Source of the DNA: Trogon surrucura
Lineage: Eukaryota > Chordata > Aves > Trogoniformes > Trogonidae
Reading direction: 5' to 3'
DNA length: 64,000 nucleotides
NCBI GenBank assembly: GCA_020746105.1
Contig: CM036618.1
Coordinates: forward strand, 91,940,122-92,004,121
This document shows positions 1-14,400 of this stretch, one piece after another (position 1 is the first letter of the stretch; every line of letters starts with the position of its first letter). Under the pieces are notes generated by a model. It saw only the letters and a list, made by a program, of their open reading frames with translations. It did no database searches and was not told the origin of the DNA. The translations under genes and the position numbers were made by a program.

Positions 1-3000
1 CTGTATCCCATTATGCATGCCTTGGGGATAGTATGCTAATATCCCAATCTTTTCAGTACAGTGGGGAAATAGAGGTCAATATTTTCCATTTCCTGGAAAT
101 GCATTCTGTCCTAGTTACATTCACAAGCTGCCCTTAGGGAGTTATGAAAATGGTACTCGGAGAATAGGACAGGATATCTGACACAGGAAACTACTTCGAA
201 ATGCTTTTGGAATGAGGGTTTCTGCTGTGCTTTGAAAACCAGAAAATGCTATGTAAGTACTAAGTAACAGTAGTGCTGGGAAAAAAAGCTAGCTTCAGAC
301 AAAAAAAAAGCCAGAAAATTAGAAACATTTAGCTGTACACCAAGGGGAGTGATGATCTGTGCTCCTTATCAGAAAGCTTTAAGAGCCTATATTTGTCAAA
401 AAATGGTTTTATGTTTTTAAACACAACAATTATTCTTTTAGAAATACACAAGAATCCTACTAGAGCAATATATTGTTCAGTGGATGTTCACATCATTAAA
501 GAACTTGGCATGTATGTGCCCAAAAGAACAAACTATGTTAAAGAAACTTATGCATGTTTTTACTCGCAAATACTTTTATGCTGAAAATCTAAATTTAAAT
601 ACTGAAAAGTCTATTAAAACAGCCAGGTAGCAACAGCATCTCGATGCATTTGATGAGTACTTACACAAATATGTTCTTGTTCCTACTTTTGAATTATGTG
701 CTGACAAAGAAACAGAGCATGTAGATAAGTCTGTGTGAAACTCCACATTATGCACTTGTAAATACGTAATTGACTCAGTTATAACAGGACCATGTAGCAG
801 TACAAGTTTTGCAGAGTAGTGTGTCACTAACATTTGGTAAACTTTTTTAGGAGTTTTTTACTGTTACTAGGTAGGGCTCTATACTCATTTGTTTCAAAAT
901 CTGAACAAAACTAGTAGAAGCTGGTATCATTACATGAGTCAACAGAAGAGTAACAGGGATTCAACAGAAGCATACTCTTCAGCAGAAGAGTAACAGAACC
1001 AAGTGATGAACCAAACAGGGCACAGAAAAACCAAAAAAAAGTACTATATAATCTGAATGTGCAGTATGTTGATAGTTGTTGCATCTTTCTTATTCCAGTC
1101 TTCTTGTATTAACAGGGCTTTTTGCAAAAGGGGACACTAATTTCCATGTATGTAGCAAAAATTAATGTTGAAAAGTGTCCCTTTCCCTTCTTTGAACTGT
1201 AAAGGGGACCCAGAGTTCTCAAGAGTGTTATTTACATCAGACAACTTCACAGAATCAACTTCATTTGGTTAGGGTGTGAGAGGTCTCTTCAATCTTACCG
1301 GAAATGATTCATATGCTAAAAATGGTATTATTTCTCTGATAAATAAAAAAGAAAGGATGAACCAGAGATGTGAATTTTCAGTTCTTCCAATTGAAGTGAG
1401 GCCTTTCTCCCTTGTAGGAGCTCTAGAGCACAGTAGCTGCTGATCTTTGATAAATTCCTGAGTTTGGCATCAGCCTGATATTCCCTCTTACAACAATGTT
1501 TTTAGCCCTAGCCCTCTTCCGTCATCTCTCCTCAGAGTAAAGAGCATGGTACATAGTCTGGTTTAGACCAACCCATACCCAGCAGTCCATGTTCTACAGA
1601 ATTATTTTTCATGTCATAACATGACACATATTTCAAAACATTTGAGTGAGGAAACACAATTATGATAAGATCTCAGAAGCTAATCTTTAAATTGAAGAAA
1701 TGCTTCCAAGATGCAAAGTTAAGCAGTACTAAACTGATTAGTGCTTGAGCTCATTCAAGAACGTGATTGATTTCTACTACATATCATAACATGTCGAAGA
1801 CAGGTAAGAACTCCTATATGTAGCTACAAAATTGAGAAAGAGGAATAAATGGCTTGCCCAAGGTCATGCGTGAAGTTGCAGGGAAGATGACTTGAAAACT
1901 GACGAGCTTTCTTTTTCTCTCACTACCTCTTTGCATGCTCATCTGCTCTGCTTCTTCATGCCGCTTCTCTGGGAGCCTAGCAAATAATTTGAAAGCAGAA
2001 AAGTTGAAAGTATTTTAGGAAACACTTTGAACTAGCGAAGGAATGGATTGTTAATAATAGAACTGTGAAGGCTGAGGCTCATCAGGTCTTTTAGGAAACA
2101 AATAAAATAAAAGCATGGGAACATTAGAATGGGACAACAAGTGGAAGCTGAGAGGTGGGAAACCCGAAGCAGGATGAATCGTGATTTCCAGGAGTCTGTA
2201 GTGAGAAACAGAACCCTTTTTACAGATAGGGGATTTTTCAAGTGTTGCCTGTTTAATTCCCATACTGACCATAGTAGTCAAGAAAGCAAGATAAGAGCCT
2301 AAATCTTTCTTGTCTTTGAATCGACTTTTGAACGGAATATTGAATTCCATCCATTCTGGTGCAAACCATTCTGTGAAAAGCAGTGTTGTTGTAATTACAT
2401 CTCTTTGAGTTAGCAGAGGTTACACAGCTTAATTTTTTTCTTTTTAGGTGCCTTCTAATTGATTTTTTTTTAATCAAAGCTTATTAATTTAGATAGAAGT
2501 TTTAGTTATAAAGCATGTGGATTAATCATTATTAGTTCAATGGGTAAGAATAAGTAGTGTTTATTTCTTTTATGTACATTGTGTGAGCCATATGGAAAAT
2601 GTTTCGTGATATAACATTTTTTGTTAAGACAAGATTTGTGTTGTACACGAGTAGGACTGTTATCAAAGATTCTGTGTGCATTTTTGAAAATAGTTTGCTA
2701 CAAAGTTAGGAGAAAGGACTATTTTTCTTCACAAAACCTAGGCAAAATGAGAAATATGAGTTAAAGTATCTGGTTTTCTAGAAGACAAATGGCAAATGTT
2801 TTGAGACTATGATGGTTTTCAGTTTGTAGTTATAACCCTTTGTATTAGCCTTTAAAGATTTAAGTAATAAAAAGGTTTGTAACGTGCCAGAGAGGTGATC
2901 CAATAGCTAATCAGGTGAAGAAAAAGTCAGATTTCTGCTTATTTAATTCTGTTTTATCTGTGCGCTCAAGTGTTTATGTTGGCAGTGAGTTCTTGTAAGA

Positions 3001-5258
3001 CCAGAACATGATGTTTTTATGCTCTTATATGTGAAATACAATTAGTGAATGGGAGTCTTTCTAGTCTAGTGTATGATTAGTGCTGGGCATTGCCACAGAA
3101 CAGCAATCCGAGTTTGGGAGTGCCCCGCAGAGGAAGAGGTAAAGCAGCAGCAGTCAGTGCACTTTTCACCTCGTAGCTGCTGTTTACGCAGCAGCATTTG
3201 AGTCTTTTTCCTTTATGCGAAGGGAGAAAAAGGCCTTGCTTTTTGGTGCCTAATGTGTTTACTGCAGTAATAAAGCACACAGTTCTCTCTGCACTATAGA
3301 AAAACATCTTAAAGATTTATCATTAAAATGTGTCCCTTTAATCTTGTCATAGCAGCTAATGGAGGCAGGGAGGAGGAAGCAGACTGTCACAGAATCACAG
3401 AGTGTTTGAGGTTGGAAGGGACCTCTGGATATCTAATCCAACCCCCCCTGCCAGAGGGACGACAGAACCTAGGGCAGGTCACACAGAAACACATCCAGAC
3501 GGGTCTTGAAAGTTTCCAGAGAAGGAGATTCCGCAGCCTCTCTGGGGAACCTGTTCCAGGGCTCTGTCACCCTCACAGTAAAGAAGTTCCTCCTTGTGTT
3601 GAGGTGGCATTTCCTCTGCTCTGGCTTGAATCCATTGCCTCTTGTCCTGTCACAGGGCACAAGGGAAAAGAGGTTGTCCCTGCCTTCCTGATGCCCAGCC
3701 CTCATATATTTACTGTCCTTTAGCCAGCCCCTCTACAAGTGCCCTGTTAGGTGGGATTTTCTAATGCTTTCACTAGGCTAATTTTAAATTTTAAGTAATA
3801 GATGGTTTTTTTGCTTTCTTTGGAAAACTGTTCTATAGGCACTTAAAACCACTTACTCTTAAGTTATTTTCTAACATTCAGCCACTAATTTTCTTCTTAG
3901 TGGGATTCTGGTTTTGCCAGGTTAAGATCCTTTTAGAAATCCAAACAATACATCAGTTCTTCACAGTTGTTTGCTTCAAGTATTTGTAGACTTTACTGTT
4001 ACTTTATTTAACAAAAATACTAGTAAGAATGAAGTTTAAAATTACTATGCATTCAATATTTCAAAACAAATAAAGTCATTTTTCTAAATATGATTTTCAG
4101 ACAGTGTCAATGAATTTTACTGATTGGAGAAAGAGGAGTAAGAGACTTTGATTCTTTAAAGATCATCTGAAGGACAAAGAAAGCAGCTTTTATAGAAGAA
4201 GAAAAACAGTAATAATTTAAATACAGAGATGATCTCAGCTTTCCTTTTAGATAAACTAGCTATGCTAGAAGAATGAGTACTGTTACAATGTCAAACCCTA
4301 ATTCTGTGGCAGACTGTGTTGAATCTTTCATGGTTCAGATAGTTCAAGTAGATCTTTTCTAAAAGAAAAATTATACTGAGCTGAATTATGTATGTTACAT
4401 TTTTGCAGCAGGGAACTGAGGTAAGAGTTCAGTCTGAACAACAGATCATCTGTCCAGTATATTTATCTTTTCAAAAAGCCACAGAAAGCAGGCTATCTCT
4501 TCTTTAAAAGAGAAACAGTAATTTTATTGTTAGAGTGAGATAGTGGCCCTGAGATAAAGAGCTTTTGAAAGTTGGTTACAGCCAATAATAGATGTCTGGA
4601 AGACCCAGCTTGTGTCGTCTTTTCCCATAATGCTGTGTATACATACTAAATATGTTTTATTTTAAATAAATTTATAACTTCTGCATCTTATGTAAAAGAG
4701 TAGCATTTCCCAAACCAACAGCATGAAAGTGGATGTGCCTTCGGATATAACAGAATGGAAATAATTGTTTTCAGGAAAGAGCGATTAGAGAAGAAGGAAT
4801 TGCAGTCATTGCAGGAGTTCTTGTTAGGATATATATGATAAACTGTTAGGATTGCACATACCTTAATGGTGCTGATACTGCATTGCCATGAAGTAGGGGC
4901 AGGTCTGATGTCCAAGGCTGATATTTGCTCTTAGGACAGAATACACACCTAAGATAGGAAATGAAGAGCAAGCTGCTTCTTGTTTTAATGGGTACGTTTT
5001 CCTTGGTGTATTAAACCAAAAGCCACCATATTTATGTTAATGTTGAAGTGGAGTTTTTAAAAACAGTTTGGAAACAGATTCGCTTTGGGCTTTGTCTTTG
5101 CTGTGTTGGATGAAGATACCGTTTCCTTACTAACCCTATTTGTTAGTCTTTGGCTGATGATTGCAAGGTGCTGAGGTGGTATCTGTTAAAGTGGGTGAGT
5201 AACTGAAAATAAAATAAATTGTCCCATTGCATATTGATTTCTTTTTTTTCTTTAACAG
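1..5258 (+). other. TTC27 intron, 3' part (start outside window)
   Basis: Intronic DNA upstream of the first visible exon. It holds a CR1 fragment (3387-3735) and a loose direct repeat at 931-996, where two copies of CAGAAGAGTAACAG are separated by about 30 bases. I searched the rest for the expected preceding TTC27 exon and saw none. Short open frames here show no family signature. Confidence 0.8.
3387..3735 (-). mobile_element. CR1 LINE, 3' fragment
   Basis: Read on the minus strand, this matches the end of CR1 ORF2: the conserved C-terminal motif around RVTEPWNRFPREAAESPSLE and [15 protein letters not shown]. The CR1 3' UTR follows (TTGGAAGGGACCTCTGG on the plus strand) with a tail reduced to TCACAGAATCACAGAG. 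It is severely 5' truncated and lies antisense to TTC27. Boundaries are accurate to perhaps 15 bases. Confidence 0.9.
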
Positions 5259-5486
5259 GCAGAAGAAATACTCAGGCGGGAGTTAGAGAAAAAGGAAACA
5301 CCAGGATTATATTGTTTGCTTGGTGACGTTCTTAAAGACCACCAGTATTACGACAAAGCCTGGGAGCTCTCCAGGCACCGAAGTGCCCGTGCCCAGCGCT
5401 CCAAAGGCCTCCTCCATCTCCACAACCGGGAATTCAGGGAATGTGTGGAGTGCTTTGAACGTTCTGTGCAGATCAACCCTATGCAG
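5259..5486 (+). CDS. TTC27: TTC27 exon (TPR region, first exon in window)
   Basis: This 228-base exon (76 codons, phase 0 at both ends) begins after a T-rich tract and AG at 5257-5258 and ends CAG before GT at 5487. It starts AEEILRREL and contains a helix pair around [18 protein letters not shown] clear TPR follows ([17 protein letters not shown], then [11 protein letters not shown]), with the usual small residues at the helix contacts and a closing proline. It is the most upstream TTC27 exon visible. The preceding exon should end in the conserved stretch before AEEIL, which I could not find in 1-5258. Confidence 0.95.
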
Positions 5487-8400
5487 GTTGGGAAACGATA
5501 CGCGTATGGCTTTGGTTTAGTTGGTGTGTTCAGTTTTGAATGATGACACACTTTTTAAAAAGACAATTCTGTGCACAGTTGTCTACGTAACAGCTTGTTA
5601 CTATTTTTTAGCAAATTTTTTACCCCGTACTTGGAAACCTGGCTAAAAACAGTAGCATAATGAAATTAAGACATCCTTTTGTGTTCAGGTTCTTGCATGC
5701 AGCTCTTTGGCTGTATAGCTCTTCTATTTCAAAAAGAGATCAAGCAATTGAAAACTAACTGAACAAGCATCAAGCAAAATAGTTACAATAAGAACGCTAT
5801 ACAGATTTTAATGAAATTATTTTTTTGTCTTCTCTGTTGGCTTTGAGTTACAAGCTCTGATCTCTCTATTTCACAGAAATCTTCTTGAAATGTTCTGCTC
5901 TGTGCTGCTCTGGAGTCACTGAGAAGTGTTGTGTTACGCTTGTGATGACAATAGCTTTTATTACAGTAATGCATCAAAACTGTAACCACATTCAAAAGAG
6001 TCATCTTGATGAAGCTGGTTATTTTGACAGATCCTTAGCAAGCTGGTCTACAAACAATTTTTATAATCTTGTTTGAGTTTCTCAGCCAGTATATCTTATC
6101 CCAGTAAGGTCCACCCTGTCAAAGGTCTTGAGCATTTAAAAGTTTGTGGTTGTTTGTGTATATAAATTGTGCTCTTCATAGCTATTTCCAGGTCTGTCTG
6201 TGCAAAAGTAGGATATTCCTCCTCCTTGCTCTCCAAAGAATACTGCTGAAGCTGCTGTTCTGGATTGCACATAACTGGCTAGACTTCTAGTTTAGAAAAA
6301 ATTTTCAAGGCCTCCATCCTTTCAGATCGTTTATCCTGAAGCTTCTTTGTATTTCAATGACGTTTTTTTATTCTAGTGAATCAGATTCTTGTTCTTATTC
6401 AAGTGAACTCCAGATAACTTATAAACACGTTTAGAATAGATAGTAAAATGAACAAAAATGCTTCCCTTGTCTTTCAGTTCTCTTACTGACTCAGGAAATG
6501 CTGAAGAAATATATACGGCTCAGATAGGAACCTCATTGAAATGAAGAGGACTCCCAGATAATAAAGGGCTGCAGAAGATGCCCTACAGGGCTCAAAATGG
6601 AGAAGTGTTCTGCTAAGATGCTCTTTTATTTCGTGTCATTTCCAGAGGAAATTTAAAATGAAAGGCAATTCAGGAAAAAAAAATAAGGAGTCCGTATAGG
6701 AAGGCAAACAATTCCTCCTCTTGTCGTTCATAAAGCTTTATTTAAGATGCAGATAAATAATTTCAAGCAAGCAGATTGAGCAACTGGATAGCATGGATTG
6801 ACATATCACTCTCTTCTAAAGCCTCTCTGTATTCCATCACTACTGAAGTTGTTTCCTATTCCAGGATGTCTTGTGGATGCAGAACAGAAAGGTGATTCTA
6901 GATGGAAGGACTTCTATACAAGAAAAATATTAATTAATTGTTCTCAGAATTATGAATAATTTGTCAAGTAAACATGGACTATTACAAAGAAATTATTTTT
7001 TTTGTGGTTATCAGAAACTATTTTGGAAGAGGTATTTTTTAGGCTACAGCAAGTGATTCCCCAAGATACCTAGTGGATAAAATCATTCTCTGTCAGCCTT
7101 CCTGTAATCTTGTGTACTCTTTGGCTGACAGGTCAAACTTGGTTGGGATCTCTGAGGTAGGTCTTTGCAGTGTGAGCCAACCACCATATTTATCTTTGGG
7201 AAAACCACCAAAAAGTGAAATTCTTATGGTTCAAATGTAACTGAAACTTGTCTTTGTTAGCACTGCTGCTCCCAGAATTACTTGTTCTAGTACATGCACA
7301 GTGAATGACAAATGCATTTCTCTTGCACTATCACTGCAACCATCTTGTAAGGTTGGACTGAGGCAGTTCCAGAGATCAGGGAGCTCATGCAGTCCGTTCT
7401 CCAGTGGTACAAGTCTGTGTAACGAAACTTATAGCTTGTTAAGTTACAGATTTGTACGTTCTTGTGCTTAATAGTGTATGTTTCTCTGTATCCAGTCACT
7501 TCACATTTGAATTTTCCAGAAATAAGTGTTTGTAGCACGTTTTATATGCCCACACTGTTCTCCACCATGTCACAGTCTGCAGAAAAAGAATAATTCTCTT
7601 TTGTGTTAGACTGTTTGGTTCATAACTTCTCAGGCTAATTTTCTTGGGTGTGAAGCAAGACAAGTGATCTCTCTCCAATTTGAAAAAAACGGTCACACTT
7701 CAGAAGTCTGCTTGCCATCAACTACATCTGGAGTGTAAAGTTTTGGACATTGCAATGAGAGCCTTATTCTCAACAGCTCTCCTCATTCATCTTGTGATAG
7801 TACAAGTAACTCAAACAAGAGTTGAGCTAGAGTCGCTCATTGGAAATTATGGTAAAAATTCTCCATACTTAGGCAAAACTATACTGTGTTCTGTCAGTGT
7901 ATTGTGCTCAAGAAATAATGCCAAAAAATTAATAATTAAAGGGTAGTCAGCTAGGATTTCACTCAACTAGAGCATTTAAAATTGTACTGTAATTACTAAC
8001 TCCAAAGACTTAATTTTACTCTACAGGGCATAGATTGTTTCTAAACAAATGCTGCTCTACTCCTACAAGTATTTTAGTGAAGAGTTTACTGGATTCTGAA
8101 AAAAAATGAATCTGTATGTATTTGCCATGTGCAAATAATATAAATTGCTATAAAAATGCAAAAAAGTTTCTTCACATATATGGTTTGGGTTTGTTTCTCT
8201 GCAAGTGTTCATCTATATGGTAATTAGGTTATTTTGGAGTTGTGTTCTCACTAATATGAGAGAATTGGTTAGACTTTCTTAACGCATTTCATAATCATTT
8301 AGACTTAATTAAGACTTGCCTGGAAATTCCTGATGGCAAGTTTTAACAAAGAGTCCAGGCCTAAGTTATCTTCCTTTGCTGGTCACTGCATTCAGTTTTG

Positions 8401-11400
8401 AAAAGGATAAAAATTTACAGCTCATTTTCATGTGTTTTTCCGATCAGTAGCAACATCTGAACCTCTAGCCAATGTGCTTTTTTTTTTATTTCCAAACAAG
8501 AACTTTGACCTAGTTCCACAAGCCTTGACAAAAGTCTTTTTTAAACTCGGACAAAGGTTTCCTTACGCTACCTTTTCAGTTGCTTTCCTCGGGGCTGTTG
8601 TTACATCAGCCAGCGGGATCGGCAGATTTCGTCCCCTCCCCAATAGAAAGGGAATTCTTACCATTCTTTCCACCAAAAATAGCTTAAGTCTGTTCTTAAA
8701 CTGTATCTTAAGTATACTATTAAATAGTTATTGTACTTCTTATCTTGTGGAAGAAATTCATACTCTCTTTCCAGATGTGTTATGGATGATAAAATACAGT
8801 TTCATTGCTATAGTAGATCAAAAGCAATGATTTTTTGTTTGGTGGGGTTTTTTACACAGCTACCACATTTTTTCATTTAACCTGTCAGACTTGTGCTTTT
8901 GGAGCTTTCTTATTTGAGTTGCACACCTGCTTTTAAAGCATGTGCAGTTATTCTGAATAGTCTCCTTTATTTAGTTTTTAACTGTTAAAATTGTCAAGGC
9001 TTTTTAGAGGCTTTTTTACTGAGGCCTGAAATTTTAATCCATGTCAGTTCTGTTGTTTGTTTACACAGTTAATTTCCTATAGGATTGATGTTGAAGTTTT
9101 CTTTAACATATAATGACATTCTTCCATTTGCATAACCTATTCCATTTTCTGTATACTTTTTGCCTCAGTATTGTAGTATCTCATGAGGCTTCTTGATTTA
9201 AGTCCCATCCCAGAGACTTTTCCTCTCATTCTTCATGTTGGCTAAAGGATCCATTTTGGATACCTTTCCTAACCTTCTCCATCATGTTCAGTTCTCATGA
9301 GTTTTTTTCCATTCAGCTGAAACCTTTGTACATAGTTACTGCTAGGCAAAGTATCTTGCTTCAAGTTATTGAGAAGATAAAATTATTTATTGTTCTTTGC
9401 AGTCAGTGTATGATTTTTATTAGGTACCTGCTCATATAGCTCTTCTCCACAGAAGTAAGGAATCATTTTACTTTCTTCTCATGCTGTAACTTTTCCTTGA
9501 GAAAGGAGTTGACAAGCCTAAGTCTTGGTAAGCCAGTTCCTGTGGGATGTAGCTGCTCGCCATCGGCCTCAGGAAAGTGAGATTCTGATGCTTTTACTGA
9601 TTAGAATTATAAAAAACGCAGTGACTGTTGTTCTCTCACTCTTTACAGAAACACTAACTTTTATCCTGAGCCTTGGAGCTAGCCTTCAATTTCATACTTG
9701 ATCAGTCCTGTCTCTACCTCTGCCTTTCATGTCCAGAAAGTTATTGATCTAGAAATAAGAGAAAGGGGAGTTAATGAGGTAGCAGCCGTATGGGAGTGCT
9801 GGACTTATGAAGACCTGATGGACTTAAAAAATGAGACTAAGTATTTACTTCCTATTAATTTTGCCCTCTGAGATTTAGGAAACATCGTTTTCTCCTCGTG
9901 TGCGGTTTCTTCTGCGTATGGTGAGTTTAAGGATCATGAAGGGTGACAGGCTGACAATGCTGAAAAGTAGATTTTCATGATTGCCCAGGCTGAATGTAAC
10001 TGGCAGTTCTGTCTTCACCTGTTCATCCATCTGCTCTGAGGATGGACCACCCTCAAATGCAAAAGGATACCTTTATTGGCAAGCTGGTCCTGTTCTTTTC
10101 GTGATATCATTAAGACTGCCCACCAGGGTGCTAGATCTGACGCATATCAATGTCATACATTTGTATTCTGGGGTTCAAGTCAGGAGCACATATCTTGTTA
10201 CTGATCTTATAAGTTCAGTCTCAGAAAAATGAGTCCGATCTGGAGAGATCTACAAGAATAGCTGCTTCAGAGTTTGCAGTTAATGTGCAGAGCTAAAAGC
10301 TCCTTTCATATGAACAGCTTTATCCTCAACCTTGTAAGATCCCCGATTTGCAAATGTTTCTTAAGTTAAAGTTGTGTTTAAACAGCCGTTACAGTTTCCT
10401 GTGAAGAACCTGAGTTATCAGAATTGCTTCCTTCAGAATTATTACCTAAAACACGAGAGGATATAAACATTAATCAGACATCTTGAAAAGTAATGTTATT
10501 GTGCAGTATAAATTAATGTAACCTGGTTTTCCATCTTCCTCTTTCCAACTCTTTTTCCTCTCTCAAAAAATTTTCCAAGAACATCTGTTTGTTTCTTACC
10601 TTGGCATTTAGAGTGGAGAAATGGCTGAACATTGCAGTAGGCAGTACTTCCTGGAAGAATTTTGCAGCACATCATGAAATGTTCTGTTTAGTTTTGACTG
10701 CATACATTTAAACAGCATAATGCTGTCAGAAAACATTCTGTCAATATACTTGGGATTTAATACTTTGAATTACAGAGCTTTTCTAAAAGGTCATACTAAA
10801 AGGTCTTAGAGGCCCAAATTACAGCAAATTAAATAAGCCTTTTTATGGCTCTTCAGTAGCAAGCTCCTGATTTGCCAAATGGTTAGTGTCTCCATCTGAT
10901 ATGATTTAGAATACAATAGACTATTTCAGTTGGAAGGGACCTACAATGATCATCTAGTCCAATTGCCTGACCGCTTCAGGGCTGACCAAGTTAAAGCATC
11001 TTATTAAGGGCATTGTCCAAACACTTCTTAAATAGCATCAACCACCTCTCTAGGAAGCGTGTTTCAATATTTGACCACCCTCTGGATAAAGAAATGCTTC
11101 CTAATGTCCGGTCTACACCTCCTCTGGGGCAGCTTTGAGCTATTCCCACGTGTCCTGTCACTGGACAGCAACTCATCAGGAGTCAGCCATGTGCCCTGGC
11201 ATCTGAGAGGGCAAACCCTGTCCTGGGGTGCATCAAACACGGCACGGCCAGACGGTCAAAACTGGTTATTTTCCCACCAAATTCAGCGATGGTGTGACCT
11301 TATGAATACTCTGTGCAGTTCTGGGCCCCACAATTAAGAAGGATGTTGAAGTCCTTGAAAGCACCCAGGGGAAGGCAACAAAGCCAGTGGAAGGGCTGGA

Positions 11401-14400
11401 AGAAGTGTCCTATGAGGATTTGTCTAGTTTGGAGAAAAGGAGGCTGAAGGGTGACCTCATTGCTTTCTACAGCTCCCTAAGGAGAGGAAGTGCCGAGGGA
11501 GGTGCCAAGTTCTTTTCCCTGCTTGCGTCTGTATGGATGAGAGGTATTTGGTTGTAACAACTAAAGACTTACAGTGCAAGAATATTGAACTGGTAAAGTT
11601 CTGTTCCCTGCACAAGGCATTATGCATTTCTATCTCTAAGCATTGCATTATAAACTAGAGAAGATTGATATTCTGACAAGTAGGAAGAGCTTTCATTTTG
11701 AAGTGTTCATGTTCAGTTGTCAGAAATGTTTCTTGCAAAATGTGATTTTCTTGAAATACTTTTCCTAGTATTTACCATTTAACTTAATTGTAGTACTATA
11801 AAATGAGTGCAAATTTTTCCCCAAGTTAAAGCAAAATATGCAAACCTCAAAATAGCTATGACTTTCTTCTCTAAATGAAGATGCGATGTTCAAGAGCAAG
11901 TCACATGTGGTTAAGTGGTCTTTATAGAGTCAGCACCTTTGATTATCTGTATTTATTAAAACGTTGAACCTGAAGTTTTCCTGTGTTCTGCATACAGGGT
12001 GTTGATTAGGTAGAATCAACAGGAGTAGTGTGTGTTTGAGAATCCAGGCAAAAATATGTCTTTTGTTCACAAATGTGCATATTTATAAGTAATAATGCAT
12101 TTTTTCTCTCCAGCTAGGTGTATGGTTTTCCTTGGGCTGCGCATACATTGCTTTAGAAGGCTACGAAGGTGCTGCCAAAGCATTTCAGCGCTGTGTGACA
12201 TTGGAACCAGATGTATGTAGTTTTCAACAAGCGATTCAGATGGCTTATCTAAAAGCAACAAGGATGTTTTCATTATAAACAAGCAAAGCAATAATGAAAA
12301 ACTTGTTTAAACCTTAGCCCTTTAAATAAATTAAACTTGTGCGTGAAGGATATATTTTTGTCATGAGGCATTGTCAAAATACTTGCCCAGTACTTCACTT
12401 CATCCAAGTATGTGTGTGTGAATGTTAAAATATGAGCAGAAATTCCTTTATGCTTGCATACATTGCTGAAACGGAGAAAAGGGAATGAGTAGACTGAGGA
12501 GTGCTAAAAACAGACATGAAACAAAAAAATAAATAAATTAAAACACTTAAACACTTAGTCCTCTAAGTAATCAAATTCTCCTGAAAAAAAAAAAGTCAAG
12601 TAAGTGATTGTATGGCAGTTAAATTTGTATAACTCTATAGTTCTTGAGTGCAGGGAGAACAGACCTTGTTACCCAATTTTTCAGGATGCACGGGACAAGC
12701 ATGTGTGCCATATTGCCCTTTGAGTGTGACTGCACTGAGATAGCAGAGGCGTCAGCTTGATTAACTCTTGGGAATGCACTGGCAATACTTTTGTCAAAAT
12801 CCCCGACTGCCAGCATGTTACCCACTTAGAGTTAATTCCACCTACTTGATAGAAACTATTTTTCATTCTTTTCTCTTAGGGAAGAGAATGAGAGAGCGAT
12901 GAAAGGTGACAGAGTATTCTTTTCTATTAATACAATTAAATAACTTACCTAGAAAAAATGTACGTACAGACAACCCTTTAACTGAAATTTTTACTTTATA
13001 GACACCTTTTTTTTGTTTCATTACAGTAGATTTACTGTAAAGCAGATAATAAAATCATGCTTACTTATCTTTCTGGGACCTGTACTTGGCTGTATTCATG
13101 TGAAGTAGCCAACTGACTTCTCGGTGGGTTTAGTGGTATTTCTTCTGTGAGTAAAAGATGCTGGGCTGACTCTTAGTTAGGGAGGTGGAACCTGCGTTTT
13201 TAAAATGATCTGCAGCAATATAATGACCATTTTCTTTAATTCAGCCTCAAAAAGGCTTCCTAATGTGATTTAAATGCTGCTTAAGCCTGAGGGTAGCCTT
13301 CCGTACCACAGTACATTTCATTGCAGTACACGGGTTGTGTTCGTCAAATTTGTACTAGTTGTCACTTTGTTGAATTTGGTGGCGCAGCCATGTCAACATG
13401 GCTTCACCAAGGGGAAGTGGTGCTTGACTAACCTCATAGCCTTTTATGAGGATATAACAAGGTGGATAGATGATGGCAGAGTGGTGGATGTGGTCTACCT
13501 TGACTTCAGTAAAGCATTTGACACAGTCTCCCACAGCATCCTTGCTGCTAAACTGAGGAAGTGTGGTCTAGACTCTCGGGTAGTGAGGTGGACTGTGAAC
13601 TGGCTAAGGGGAAGAAGCCAAAGAGTTGTGGTCAATGGGGCGGAGTCTGGTTGGAGACCTGTATCCAGTGGAGTCCCTCAAGGGTCGGTACTGGGACCAG
13701 TATTATTCAATATACTCATCGATGACTTGGATGAGGGACTAGAGAGTACTATCAGCAAGTTTGCTGATGACACCAAGCTGGGAGGAGTGGCTGACACGCC
13801 AGAAGGCTGTGCTGCCATGCAGCGAGACCTGGACAGGCTGGAGGGTTGGGCGGGGAAAATAATTAATGAAATATAACAAGGGTAAATGTAGGGTCTTGCA
13901 TCTGGGTAGGAACAACCCCAGGTTCCAGTATAAGTTGGGGAATGACTTATTAGAGAGTAGTGTAGGGGAAAGGGACCTGGGAGTCTTGGTGGACAGCAGG
14001 ATGACCATGAGCCAGCACTGTGCCCTTGTGGCCAGGAAGGCCAATGGCATCCTGGGGTGTATTAGAAGGGGGGTGGTTAGTAGGTCGAGAGAGGTTCTCC
14101 TTCCCCTCTACTCTGCCCTGGTGAGACCCCATCTGGAATATTGTGTCCAGTTCTGGGCCCCTCAGTTCAAGAAAGACAGGGAACTGCTGGAGAGAGTCCA
14201 GCACAGGGCAACTAGGATGATTAAGGGAGTGGAGCATCTCCCTTATGAGGAAAGGCTGAGGGAGCTGGGGCTCTTTAGTTTGGAGAAGAGGAGACTGAGG
14301 GGTGACCTCATTAATGTTTACAAATATATCAAGGGTGAGTGTCATGAGGATGGAGCCAGGCTCTTCTCGGTGACAACCAATAATAGGACCAGGGGTAATG

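Larger units (their letters stand above)
5487..12113 (+). other. TTC27 intron (6.6 kb)
   Basis: GT-AG intron between two TPR exons. Its only recognisable content is a pair of CR1 fragments in opposite orientation near its 3' end (10904-11545) and a 14-base near-tandem duplication at about 10786-10810. A 132-codon open frame at 8432-8830 is low-complexity and hydrophobic and matches no family I know. The remainder is AT-rich with nothing assignable. Confidence 0.8.

Noticed and set aside
3328..3723. 131-codon plus-strand open frame
   Set aside because: It is the antisense of a CR1 ORF2 end and 3' UTR, so it is not a gene.
8432..8830. 132-codon open frame in a TTC27 intron
   Set aside because: It is hydrophobic and low-complexity, has no domain, and lies between TTC27 exons without convincing splice sites of its own.
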